From IMG/VR virus record IMGVR_UViG_3300044974_000662, positions 1 through 37,125 of that record: DNA of 37,125 nt; one strand, written 5' to 3'. The number at the start of each line of letters is the position of its first letter. Within the stretch, counting starts at the first letter, position 1. Origin of the DNA: a virus. This document shows, in pieces, positions 5,654-13,379 of this stretch. The position numbers and the translations under genes were made by a program. Below the pieces are notes generated by a model. That model was not told the DNA's origin. It saw only the letters and a list, made by a program, of their open reading frames with translations, and ran no database searches.

Positions 5654-6392
5654 CGAAAGGCGCGGGTCAGTGACCAGCGAACAATTCAAAGGCAAGCTGG
5701 CCGCATTTCTGGCCGACTGGACCGAGGACTTCTACCGCTGCACGATGTGCGGGACCGAGGACAAGCTCATGCGGCGTAATGACCTGCTGGGCGAGCCCTT
5801 TGTCTGCTGGGACTGCACGGAGGCCAAGGAGGCCGAGCAGAAGACGCGCTGGGAGCGCATGGTTGAGTGGACCCGCCAATGCCCGAAAGCCTACCGGGAC
5901 AGCGATTGGAAGCTGCTGCCCTGCCGACACCTAATTAACGAAGTGCAGTCTTGGCAGTATCAGAAGCGCGGGGTGGTCTTTGCCGGGAGCCCTGGCGTTG
6001 GCAAGACCCGTCTGGCTTACATTATGCTGAAGCGCCTTCACGCGGAGGGCAAGCGAGTCCGCGCTATGACGGCGACTGACTTCGCGCTCGGCGTCCAAGA
6101 GCAGGGCGGCAAGCACAAGCTGCCCGAATGGCTGAAGGATTTGTGCGGCGTCTCGGTGCTGCTGCTGGACGATCTGGGGAAGGAGAAGCTCTCGGAGAGC
6201 GTGGTGGCGCAGTTGTTCCACGTCCTCGACAAGCGCATGGCCGAGGAACTGCCGGTGCTTATCACGACCAACTACAAGGGCCAGCACTTCATTGAGCGGT
6301 TCGGGGAATACGGCGAGCCGCTTTATCGCAGGCTGAAGGAGGCTTGCATTATCATGCCGGTGACGGCGCAAGAGGAAAGGATGGCGGCGTGA
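5631..6392 (+). CDS. DnaC/IstB-like AAA+ helicase loader (253 aa)
   Basis: A zinc finger of two Cys pairs (C37-x2-C40, C59-x2-C62) is followed by an AAA+ core: Walker A GSPGVGKT at 119-126, Walker B VLLLDDLGKE at 176-185, sensor 1 LITTNYKG and an arginine-rich end (YRRLKEACI). By family knowledge it loads the host replicative helicase on the phage origin. It overlaps the 3' end of the initiator gene by 23 bases. The Zn finger before the ATPase core probably mediates contact with the initiator or DNA. Confidence 0.85.
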   Translation: MTAQAIGNERRGSVTSEQFKGKLAAFLADWTEDFYRCTMCGTEDKLMRRNDLLGEPFVCWDCTEAKEAEQKTRWERMVEWTRQCPKAYRDSDWKLLPCRHLINEVQSWQYQKRGVVFAGSPGVGKTRLAYIMLKRLHAEGKRVRAMTATDFALGVQEQGGKHKLPEWLKDLCGVSVLLLDDLGKEKLSESVVAQLFHVLDKRMAEELPVLITTNYKGQHFIERFGEYGEPLYRRLKEACIIMPVTAQEERMAA

Positions 6393-6673
6393 GGACTTTC
6401 AAATGCGATTTTGGCGAGGGCGTAGCCTGCGAAGTGAAGGTGGCCGATGCGCTTCCAGAAAAAGGGAAGCACCACATTCAGAAGTCTCTGTGGAGCGGCA
6501 AGCCCACCCGCAAGGTTATTCAGCCATACATCTCGTGGATGAACTCTGTAAATCAGCTTCTTGCTGATGAATGGGGCGTGGTGCTTATGCACGTTTTTCA
6601 AACCTCGCCCAAGTGGCAGGAATGGGAAACGTGGACCTACGCTCCCAACAAGCAACCAGAGCGCATCCAATGA
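6389..6673 (+). CDS. Hypothetical protein (94 aa), GTG start
   Basis: GTG overlaps the loader stop as GTGA, so translation is probably coupled. The protein begins with FKCDFGEGVACEVKV and is rich in Trp in its second half (WMNSVNQLLADEWG, PKWQEWETWTY). No known motif was recognised. Its place in the replication operon suggests an accessory replication or metabolism protein. Confidence 0.65.
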   Translation: MRTFKCDFGEGVACEVKVADALPEKGKHHIQKSLWSGKPTRKVIQPYISWMNSVNQLLADEWGVVLMHVFQTSPKWQEWETWTYAPNKQPERIQ

Positions 6674-6873
6674 GCGAATCTCTCCGCGCATATATCGCCG
6701 CCCGAGGTCTTGACCAGGTATCGGTGCTCAACGAGCTGCAAGAGCACGGGGTGATTTCAGACAATGCCGTCAGCGTGGCCGAGGCAGGCAATGCAGGCGT
6801 GGCTATTGCTTGGCTGGAAAAACGCGACCAGCGGCGGTTGCGGCAGCGGGAGACGGCAAGGAGGGCGGCGTGA
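6670..6873 (+). CDS. Hypothetical small helical protein (67 aa)
   Basis: ATG overlaps the previous stop (ATGA). SLRAYIAARGLDQVSVLNELQEHGVIS looks like two or three helices and DNA-binding in flavour, with a basic C-terminus (RDQRRLRQRETARR). No family recognised. Confidence 0.6.
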   Translation: MSESLRAYIAARGLDQVSVLNELQEHGVISDNAVSVAEAGNAGVAIAWLEKRDQRRLRQRETARRAA

Positions 6874-7043
6874 GATATCTAAACACAGCGCCCGAGACTA
6901 CGCCTAATTACGGACGCAGTCCGATCCGCCCTGTAGGGGCGCGATATGCAAGGGAGCGGGCGACCAAGACCAAGCGAGATTTGGCCAAGGCTAAACGGCG
7001 AAGACTCATGCAAAAAAACAGCAGACGGAGGAACCGACCATGA
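6870..7043 (+). CDS. Hypothetical very basic small protein (57 aa), GTG start
   Basis: GTG overlaps the previous stop (GTGA) and the stop overlaps the following ATG (ATGA). The second half is extremely Arg/Lys-rich (ATKTKRDLAKAKRRRLMQKN), suggesting nucleic-acid binding. No family recognised; kept as a gene because of the overlaps at both ends. Confidence 0.5.
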   Translation: MRYLNTAPETTPNYGRSPIRPVGARYARERATKTKRDLAKAKRRRLMQKNSRRRNRP

Positions 7044-7552
7044 TTGACATTCGACGCTTCACCGCGATGGGCGAAAACCCCTTAGACAAATTGGAAACAT
7101 CCCATCGGCCAGACATGGCCGGCGAGATCGACACGCTGGCGCAGGAGTGGGCCGAGGATTTGGATCTGGTTGCTTGGCAAGTCGAGGCGCTGGGCCTAAT
7201 GCTGGCCGAATACCATTTGCGCGAGAGCCGGGAGACAGCGAGCAGGATGCTCATACCCATCGTTACTTATCTCAACGAGGCGAAAGGCAATAAGACGCTG
7301 CGCTATTACGCCTTCCTGCTGGCGGCGGGCGACACCAGCATCACGCTGGCGCATTCCTACTCGGAGTTGGCCCGCAAGATTGGCGTGACCAGGGCCGCAC
7401 TAAGCAAGGCCGTGATCGAGATGCAGGGCCAGCTTGGCCTGACCGCACATAACGGATTTCAGAAGAGCGAGCAGGCCCGCGAGAGTTCGCGGAAAGCCGC
7501 GCACCGTTCTTGGACAAAACGACAGGGAGAAAAGGAACACACACATGAATAA
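7040..7552 (+). CDS. Helix-turn-helix protein (170 aa)
   Basis: The C-terminal half contains SYSELARKIGVTRAALSKAVIEMQ, a clear helix-turn-helix of the kind found in regulators. The N-terminal 90 residues are acidic and helical. It is a candidate binder of the repeat cluster 600 bases downstream and could switch early and late transcription, but that is inference from position. The stop overlaps the next ATG by 8 bases. Confidence 0.65.
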   Translation: MIDIRRFTAMGENPLDKLETSHRPDMAGEIDTLAQEWAEDLDLVAWQVEALGLMLAEYHLRESRETASRMLIPIVTYLNEAKGNKTLRYYAFLLAAGDTSITLAHSYSELARKIGVTRAALSKAVIEMQGQLGLTAHNGFQKSEQARESSRKAAHRSWTKRQGEKEHTHE

Positions 7553-8129
7553 AGAGATTGAGAAGGCGGCAGCACAGGCGCTGGCCGAGGACATTAATGC
7601 CAAGCACGCGGCCATCATGGCCCTTGTGGACGGCGTAAAGGACACAGCCAAGGAGATCGGGGCAATGGCTAACGAGGTAGGCATGGCACTGACCAGCGCC
7701 CGCGACACTATCGGGCCAGCGTTCCAACATTGGCTGCGGGAGAACGTGACGATCAGCACGGCAGTGGCAGAGCGATACATTCGGCACCATGCTCATTACC
7801 ATCCTGACCAGTTGTTCTTGCCTGGCTTTAAGATGATCGAGGACAGGGCAAGTGTGGTGGCACAGGCCAAGGCTAACGCTGAAGCGGGAGGCGAGGGCGA
7901 TCAACCTAAGCAGGACGAAGTGCCAGACGTTAGCGTGAGGGACATTGCTGCCGGCTGGGTTTACGATGCGCGGCGTTGGTTCTCTCAGTTGATCCACAAG
8001 TTGCCGCCTGAGTCTATGAGCGCAGAGCAGATTGAGGACACGCTGCGCGTGGTCAAGCCGGTGCGGGACATGATTTGGGCTTATGAGAAGCGGCTGGTTG
8101 CGCTCAACGGAGGCGGCCAGTCTCAATAA
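7545..8129 (+). CDS. DUF3102-like protein (194 aa)
   Basis: The N-terminal region (ALVDGVKDTAKEIGAMANEV, FQHWLRENVTISTAVAERYI) resembles the phage and plasmid DUF3102 group, whose members often sit near DNA-binding or partition genes. The C-terminus is helical (DTLRVVKPVRDMIWAYEKRL). The final codons and the stop lie inside the first copy of the downstream repeat, so the gene and the repeat array overlap. It is a possible protein partner of that array. The family call is from memory and moderate. Confidence 0.6.
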   Translation: MNKEIEKAAAQALAEDINAKHAAIMALVDGVKDTAKEIGAMANEVGMALTSARDTIGPAFQHWLRENVTISTAVAERYIRHHAHYHPDQLFLPGFKMIEDRASVVAQAKANAEAGGEGDQPKQDEVPDVSVRDIAAGWVYDARRWFSQLIHKLPPESMSAEQIEDTLRVVKPVRDMIWAYEKRLVALNGGGQSQ

Positions 8130-8397
8130 GGGCATGATTGATAGTCTCAATATCAATGTGCCGCTTTGCGCCAGTCTCAATAAGAAGCCTGTAGAACCCT
8201 CCTTATTGAGACTGACTAAGGAATCTTTTCAAGTGGCGGAGCGCGAGGAGCTTGCGACTCGCGGAAAATCGGAGATTTTTTTGCGCTTTTTGGCCCTACT
8301 GAAAGGCCGCTATCACCTGTTGTCTCAATATCACGGTTTGATAATGAGACTGGCGTTATTGAGACTGGCCCCAGTCTCATTATCAACTGTTGAGACC
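8117..8397. repeat. Cluster of CCAGTCTCAATAAG-like elements in both orientations
   Basis: Copies on the + strand start at 8117, 8143 (core), 8171, 8321 (core) and 8371. Inverted copies are at 8202-8214, 8340-8353 and 8355-8367, with a degenerate one at 8389-8397. The core is AGTCTCAATAA or AGTCTCATTAT. Copies at 8355-8384 form a near-palindrome (GAGACTGG CC CCAGTCTC). Spacing is irregular (15-31 bases, with one gap of about 105), so this is not a CRISPR. The non-coding stretch 8130-8421 holds nothing else except the promoter. Operators, iterons or partition sites are all possible. Confidence 0.9.
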
Positions 8398-8407
8398 GCT
8401 GTATAAT
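8380..8407 (+). promoter_or_regulatory. Candidate late promoter overlapping the last repeats
   Basis: A perfect TATAAT lies at 8402-8407, with TTATCA (4 of 6 to TTGACA) at 8380-8385 and a 16-base spacer. The -35 box overlaps the + strand repeat at 8371-8384, and the degenerate repeat lies in the spacer, so a protein bound there would block or shape transcription. The predicted start near 8414 leaves a leader of only about 8 bases before the terminase small-subunit ATG. Confidence 0.5.
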
Positions 8408-8421
8408 TTTGACCACCCCCG

Positions 8422-8973
8422 ATGACTCTCACAAAACTGGCCGAAATCCTCGAATGTCGCAACGCGCAGATCACCGAATGGAAGGCGAGGGGGATGCCGG
8501 TCGATTCCCCGGAATCAGCCCAGCAATGGCTGACAGCCCAGGGGGTGAAGCGCCGCCGGGCGCACTTCCAGAACAGGGAAAAGTTGGCCGCCCCAGCCTT
8601 GGCAAACCTCGAGCGCGGCGCAAGGGCTCGGCTGGACCGAGCAGCGGAGGGCGAGGCAAGGCACTACGAACTGTGGAACGCGGCGGCCTACAGCGACAAG
8701 GTCGACAGCAAGACGGTAGCGGAACTGGCGACGAGTTGGCGGGACATGAGGAAAGCGGCAGCGCAGGCGGAAACCGAGTATCACCAGTTCTGTGCTCAAA
8801 ATCTGATAACGCTGAACAGGCAGGAAACCCTGACGGCGTTTCGGGCGCTGATTTCGTCGGCGGTGCAGGATTTTTCCACGAAACCATGGGGGCAGGAAGC
8901 GAGGGCGATACTGAACAGCCACTTGGCAACATTGCCCGCGAAATTGAAACTGGATCAACAGCAGAAGGCCTAG
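8422..8973 (+). CDS. Terminase small subunit-like protein (183 aa)
   Basis: The N-terminal LTKLAEILECRNAQITEWKARGMPV is a helix-turn-helix of the lambda Nu1 type, followed by a long charged helical region and a C-terminal segment (FRALISSAVQDFSTKPWGQEARAIL). It sits directly before the large subunit and overlaps it. By family knowledge it recognises phage DNA for packaging. The start ATG lies just after the promoter; no Shine-Dalgarno is visible. It is the first gene of the late operon. Confidence 0.75.
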   Translation: MTLTKLAEILECRNAQITEWKARGMPVDSPESAQQWLTAQGVKRRRAHFQNREKLAAPALANLERGARARLDRAAEGEARHYELWNAAAYSDKVDSKTVAELATSWRDMRKAAAQAETEYHQFCAQNLITLNRQETLTAFRALISSAVQDFSTKPWGQEARAILNSHLATLPAKLKLDQQQKA

Positions 8974-10670
8974 AGGAAATCTTTGCGGCGGCCCTCGAGG
9001 TCACGGTGCCGCCGCCTCGCCCAGGCGTGGTTCATTGGGCCGAGACAACGCTAAAGCTCTCCGAGCGCATTACCAACCTGCCCGGCACCTACTCCACGGC
9101 CCGCACCCCTTACGTGCGCGAAGTCTTGGAGTGCTTTGCCGACGAGCGTGTCCGCCGGCTGGCCTTGGTATGGGGGGCGCAAACAAGCAAGACCACGGCG
9201 ATCATCGTCGGGATGGCCTACAAATTGGATAACGACCCCGCGCCCTGCCTTTGGGTCATGCCTTCAACGCACTTGGCTAGGTCATTCTCTGAGACCCGGT
9301 GGATGCCCTTGATCGACCAGAACCCGAAGCTCGCCCGCCACAAGCAGGCAGACGCGGACAAATACCGCTTGCTCGAGCAGCATTTTGACCGCATGAGCGT
9401 GTGGTTCACCGGCAGCAACTCGCCGGCCTCGCTTTCCTCAAGGTCGATTGCCGCTTTGTGCATGGACGAGCTAGACAAGTTTCCCGCCAAGGGCGGCAAG
9501 GAGTCAGCACCATTGCAGTTGGCCGAGGCCCGCGTGGCCACCTATCCGCAGCACATCATCATAACGACTAGCACTCCGACCTACGAGGACGGGGCGATTT
9601 GGAGCGAATGGCTCAAAGGCGACCAGCGCAAATACTTTGTGCCCTGCGCTGGCTGCGGGGAGGCGTTTGTCATGGAGTGGGAGACGATCAAATGGTCTCA
9701 GAAGGCCAAGCAAGACAGTGATTGGAACATGGAGCTAGTGGCCGAGACCGCCCGCTGCCATTGCCCAGCTTGCGACCACGCGCATGGTGAAGACGATAAA
9801 GACGCAATGCTTGAGCGCGGCGAGTGGAAGGCGACCGACCTTGCCGCCGAGCCAGGGCGGCGCAGCTATCATCTGTCCTCGCTTTACGCTCCTTGGCGCA
9901 AATGGTCGGACTTGGCCGTCAAGTTTCTCCAAGACCGCGAAACACCCGGCGGCCTGCAAGACTTTTACAACCGCGAGCTCGCCCTGCCGTGGAAGCCTGA
10001 CGGCGCAATGATCACCACGCAGATGATCCGTGACCGCGTGGACGCCTCGCCTCGCTTTACCATAGGCGAAGCGCCCGAGGGCAAGATGGTGGGACGGCTC
10101 ATGTCCATTGACGTGCAGCAAACCGAAATGTGGTGGCTTATCCGCGAGCTACACGAGGACGGCTCGAGCTATCTGCTTGATTACGGGGCGATGGTCGGCT
10201 GGGACGGGGTGATGGATAAGTTCCGCCATTACAAGTGTTATCGCGGAATCGTGGACGCCGGTTACGCCGCAAAGACCCCCGCTGGCGTCTACGACTTCGT
10301 GGCCAAGTCCGGCGGCCTCTTTGTCGCCGCCAAGGGCCGCACCGTCAGCCAAGGGCTCCGAGAGCCATACAAGTTCCAACAGATCGTGTCTTCCGGGTCT
10401 GTGCTGTGGGCCGTGCAGTTTGACGCACACTTTTGGCAGGCCAGGCTTTACCACGACATCTTGCGCGACGGGCGCGGGCGTTGGTATTTGCCTAGGGACA
10501 TCGCCAAAGACTACGTGACGCAACTGCAAGGCGAGGCACTGATTGAAAAAGACGGGGAAGCGAAGTGGCAACGCCTTGGCCCGAACCACCTTGCCGACTG
10601 CGAAAAGATGGCGCTAGTGCTGATCGACAGCATCATGGCGCAGTTTAAGGCTAACAACGCCGCCCCTTGA
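8886..10670 (+). CDS. terL: Terminase large subunit, lambda gpA-like (594 aa)
   Basis: From residue about 30 the sequence matches the GpA packaging ATPase/nuclease. An ATPase part has the unusual Walker A WGAQTSKTT at about 96-104 (typical GpA: GAQxGKT) and Walker B AALCMDELDKFP. A zinc-binding pair set follows (PCAGCG and CHCPACDH), and then a nuclease part with SIDVQQTEMWW and DAGYAAKTP carrying the Asp residues. The frame is open back to 8409, but that part is the other frame of TerS. I chose ATG 8886, an 88-base overlap. The product cuts and pumps DNA into proheads. TGA is embedded in TTGACA. Confidence 0.9.
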   Translation: MGAGSEGDTEQPLGNIAREIETGSTAEGLEEIFAAALEVTVPPPRPGVVHWAETTLKLSERITNLPGTYSTARTPYVREVLECFADERVRRLALVWGAQTSKTTAIIVGMAYKLDNDPAPCLWVMPSTHLARSFSETRWMPLIDQNPKLARHKQADADKYRLLEQHFDRMSVWFTGSNSPASLSSRSIAALCMDELDKFPAKGGKESAPLQLAEARVATYPQHIIITTSTPTYEDGAIWSEWLKGDQRKYFVPCAGCGEAFVMEWETIKWSQKAKQDSDWNMELVAETARCHCPACDHAHGEDDKDAMLERGEWKATDLAAEPGRRSYHLSSLYAPWRKWSDLAVKFLQDRETPGGLQDFYNRELALPWKPDGAMITTQMIRDRVDASPRFTIGEAPEGKMVGRLMSIDVQQTEMWWLIRELHEDGSSYLLDYGAMVGWDGVMDKFRHYKCYRGIVDAGYAAKTPAGVYDFVAKSGGLFVAAKGRTVSQGLREPYKFQQIVSSGSVLWAVQFDAHFWQARLYHDILRDGRGRWYLPRDIAKDYVTQLQGEALIEKDGEAKWQRLGPNHLADCEKMALVLIDSIMAQFKANNAAP

Positions 10671-10686
10671 CATCCCCCGCCAGTGC

Positions 10687-10947
10687 GTGACGGATGCCGC
10701 CATTTTGGCCGAAGTATTTTCGGCCTCTGAACTTTCGCAACTGAAGGCCTCTTGCAAGAGCCAGATCCTTGCCGGCGGAGCTAGTCAGGCCTTTGTCGTT
10801 TCCTCATCAGTCGCCGGGCGAAGTGTCACCCTGCAACAGACCTACAACGCCTGGGATATGCTGGGCCTTATCGAGACCGCACTTGCCGTTGTTGCGGGTG
10901 ACATCGGCAACTCCCGCATGAGCAAGGCCCAATACGGAGTTTATTAG
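10687..10947 (+). CDS. Small gpW-like head-completion candidate (86 aa), GTG start
   Basis: Between terminase and portal, the place of lambda gpW. The protein has a helical N-terminus (ILAEVFSASELSQLKASCKSQIL), a beta hairpin (FVVSSSVAGRSVTLQQTYN) and a helical C-terminus. The start is GTG, 14 bases after a TTGACA. The length is close to the gpW group. The family assignment rests mainly on size, secondary-structure pattern and position. Confidence 0.6.
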   Translation: MTDAAILAEVFSASELSQLKASCKSQILAGGASQAFVVSSSVAGRSVTLQQTYNAWDMLGLIETALAVVAGDIGNSRMSKAQYGVY

Positions 10948-10949
10948 AA

Positions 10950-12455
10950 ATGGCCAACCTCATCGACAAAATGGCGAAGGCGCTGGGCTTTTCCCGCATG
11001 GTGGAAGCGGCCAACTGGCGGCCCGAGGAACGCTCGTGGGTGCAAACTCAAGCCCAAGACAGCCGCGTGGACATTTCCAACGGCGACCGCGTGCGTCTGC
11101 TCGGCCTTTCGCGCAAACTTTTCTACAACAACGCCATAGTCCGCTCGGCCATCCGCGACAAAGCGACTTACTCGGTCGGCTCGGCCATTGCCCCGCAGGC
11201 CAACAGTGGAGACCCCGAGTGGGACAACGCCGCCGAAGCCTGGTGGGCTGAGTGGAGCAAATACCCTGAGATCAGCGGCCGGCACGATATGCGCCGGCTG
11301 CAAATGCTGGTCAGCGAGGCCATCGATCGTGACGGCGAAATCTTTTGCATTTTGACCAACAAACGTGACGGCGACCCATGTGTGCAGATCGTCGAGTCGC
11401 ACCGGGTAGCCAATCCGCCCGACAAGCTCAACGAGATCGTGGACGGCGTGACCTTGGACCGCTTTGCCCGTCCGTTGGCCTATCACGTAGTTGAGGGCGA
11501 CACCTTTAGCCAACGCACAAGCCGAAGCATTCAAGCGGATCTAATGCTTCACGTTTACGAGCCCGAGCGTCCCGACCAGGTGCGCGGGTATCCCGCCGTG
11601 GCCGTGGCGCTGAACAACCTTCTCGACCGCGACGAACTTCTCCGCTTCGAGATGCAAGCGGCAAAGATCGGCAGCAGCATCGGCCTTGTCGTTCAAAACG
11701 CCACCGGCAGCACCGGGGCCGAAGGATTCTTTGGCGACCTCTCCAAGCAAGGCAGCGAAAGCCTGACACGAGAAACCGTCTTTGGGGGCGGCATGATTCC
11801 GCGACTTAAGGCCACCGAGCGCATCGAGAGCTTTATGATGAATCGCCCCAACGAAAAGTTGGACGCGCACCTTGAGCAATACATCCGCGCCGCCGCTTTA
11901 GGCCTCGGCCTGCCTTACGAATTTATTTGGGACACTTCCGCCGTTGGTGGCGTGGCCCAGCGCTTCATTATCCAAAAAGCCGCCCGCGCCTTCTCGGCCC
12001 GGCAAGACGTGCTGGTCTCCTCCTTCCTTGGCAAGCTCTGGAACTACGCGATAGCCAACGCCATGCGCCGCCGCGAACTGCCGCAGAATCCCAACTGGCG
12101 CAGCGTGCACTGGCAGACCCCGCGCAGCATTACGGTGGACGTGGGCCGCGAGGCCACCGCTCGCCGCGATGACGTGAAGGCGGGGCTAATGACTCTGGCC
12201 GACTTCTTTGGTGAGCAAGGTCTAGATTGGAAAACAGCCATGCGAGAGATCGCCGCCGAGCGTCAGTTCGCCGCCGAGCTCGGCGTGGTGGTCGGAGTAG
12301 AGCGGGCCGATGAGGCTGCCGTCATTGCGCCAGAGCCTGCCGTTGAAGCGCCTGCGCCAGTAGCGCCAACCGAAGACGCTGAGTTCTCTGCCCGCGCTCG
12401 CAAAAAGAAGCGGATTTACAAGCGCAAGCGGATGGAAAAAGCCCCCGCGGCTTGA
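10950..12455 (+). CDS. Portal protein, lambda family (501 aa)
   Basis: Characteristic portal features include LSRKLFYNNAIVRSAIRDKATYSVG near the N-terminus (compare lambda gpB NNGYARGAI), GEIFCILTNKRDG, IVESHRVANP, YEPERPDQVRGYPAVAVALN and a late GLGLPYEFIWDTSAVGG. The portal forms the dodecameric ring at one vertex through which terminase drives DNA. The C-terminus is strongly basic (ARKKKRIYKRKRMEKA). The gene lies 2 bases after the small connector gene. Its TGA is embedded in TTGACA. Confidence 0.9.
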   Translation: MANLIDKMAKALGFSRMVEAANWRPEERSWVQTQAQDSRVDISNGDRVRLLGLSRKLFYNNAIVRSAIRDKATYSVGSAIAPQANSGDPEWDNAAEAWWAEWSKYPEISGRHDMRRLQMLVSEAIDRDGEIFCILTNKRDGDPCVQIVESHRVANPPDKLNEIVDGVTLDRFARPLAYHVVEGDTFSQRTSRSIQADLMLHVYEPERPDQVRGYPAVAVALNNLLDRDELLRFEMQAAKIGSSIGLVVQNATGSTGAEGFFGDLSKQGSESLTRETVFGGGMIPRLKATERIESFMMNRPNEKLDAHLEQYIRAAALGLGLPYEFIWDTSAVGGVAQRFIIQKAARAFSARQDVLVSSFLGKLWNYAIANAMRRRELPQNPNWRSVHWQTPRSITVDVGREATARRDDVKAGLMTLADFFGEQGLDWKTAMREIAAERQFAAELGVVVGVERADEAAVIAPEPAVEAPAPVAPTEDAEFSARARKKKRIYKRKRMEKAPAA

Positions 12456-12472
12456 CATGAGCGCCCGCCTAT

Positions 12473-13327
12473 ATGGCGGAACTCAAATTTAACGGCATCA
12501 GCGTGGCCACCGTTGGCCCTGCGCTTGGTCACGAAATGTTCGTGGACGATACCACTTTGCTCCAGGCCGAACAGGCGGGCCTAGCCGGCAGCCCGGTCAA
12601 AGTTTTCGTCGATCACGACGAGTCGATTGATTCCCTTATCGGCTTTCTTTCCGGCTTTCGCATTGAGGAAGACCAACTGCGCGCCGACCTCGAGCTACTT
12701 ACCTCGCACCCGCAGGCTGAATTCTACGCTGAGATTCTAACAAAAGCGCCAAACCGCGTGGGCTTCAGCATGGCCTTTAGCGGCCAGCCTGAAGAAGTGG
12801 GCGAGCGTCGCTTTGCCCGTGTGGAAAATTTGGTCTCGGTCGATCTGGTCAGCCGCCCGGCTGCCAACGTGAACGGTGTATTCAAGGCCGGTCAGACCCC
12901 TCCAGTTGACACCCAAGCAGAGGGCATGACCGAAACTATCGCGTCCCAAGAAGTCGAGTTTGATGCCAAGGCCGCCCTTGAGGCGCTGACCGTAGTTGTT
13001 TCCAAGCTCGAGGAATCCGTTGCCGCCCTGGCCGCCGACCAAGCCGAGGCCGTCGAAGTTGAAGCCGCCCCCGAAGAAGTGAAGCCCGAAGAGGTTGCCG
13101 CTCCCGAGGCTGCCAAGCTTTGTGCGCTGTCCGCGAAAGTTGCCGAGCTCGAAATTGCCCTGGCCGCCAAAGGCAGTGAGGCCGTGGCCAGCAATGGTGC
13201 CGCCTCCGAAGACCCCGTTGAGCAGTTCAAAGCTGCCAGCGAGTCGAAGGACTGGAAGCGCGCCGCGCAAATCTTTTCCGCGAACAAGGCCGCGATCTAC
13301 CGCGCCCGCAACGCCAAGAATTTCTAA
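12473..13327 (+). CDS. Prohead protease fused to a scaffold domain (284 aa)
   Basis: Residues 1-140 resemble phage prohead proteases: KVFVDHDESIDSLIGF with candidate catalytic His48, RADLELLTSHPQAEFYAEIL, and RVGFSMAFSG with candidate Ser99, then ENLVSVDLVSRPAAN, the typical end of the domain. Residues 150-284 are Ala/Glu-rich and coiled-coil-like (SKLEESVAALAADQAEAVEV), as in scaffolds, ending with a basic tail that could bind the capsid protein. By family knowledge it guides capsid assembly and is then cleaved. It precedes the major capsid gene. The start lacks a Shine-Dalgarno but follows the TTGACA/CCCGCC element. Confidence 0.8.
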   Translation: MAELKFNGISVATVGPALGHEMFVDDTTLLQAEQAGLAGSPVKVFVDHDESIDSLIGFLSGFRIEEDQLRADLELLTSHPQAEFYAEILTKAPNRVGFSMAFSGQPEEVGERRFARVENLVSVDLVSRPAANVNGVFKAGQTPPVDTQAEGMTETIASQEVEFDAKAALEALTVVVSKLEESVAALAADQAEAVEVEAAPEEVKPEEVAAPEAAKLCALSAKVAELEIALAAKGSEAVASNGAASEDPVEQFKAASESKDWKRAAQIFSANKAAIYRARNAKNF

Positions 13328-13335
13328 GGGCCAAC

Positions 13336-13379
13336 CCCCGACGAAAAACCAACAACAACCCGAAAAAACCTAAAATAAT
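13336..13379 (+). promoter_or_regulatory. G-poor, CAA-rich leader of the major capsid gene
   Basis: The 40-odd bases before the capsid ATG are almost only C and A (ACCAACAACAACCCGAAAAA type), with no Shine-Dalgarno. Such unstructured leaders can drive strong SD-independent translation. A similar stretch precedes the SSB-like gene at 35846. Confidence 0.5.

Noticed and set aside
8117-8397. CRISPR array
   Set aside because: Repeats are only about 14 bp, in mixed orientation and unevenly spaced, with no spacers of equal size and no cas genes.
8083-8406. 107-codon + strand frame across the repeat array
   Set aside because: Its sequence is just the repeats translated (SLNKG, SLNKK and similar), it starts inside the previous gene and runs through the promoter; the region is better explained as non-coding control DNA.
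8409-8885. N-terminal extension of the terminase large subunit from 8409
   Set aside because: This part is Gly/Pro/Arg-rich low-quality text in the alternative frame of the terminase small subunit. GpA-like sequence begins only after about 8970.
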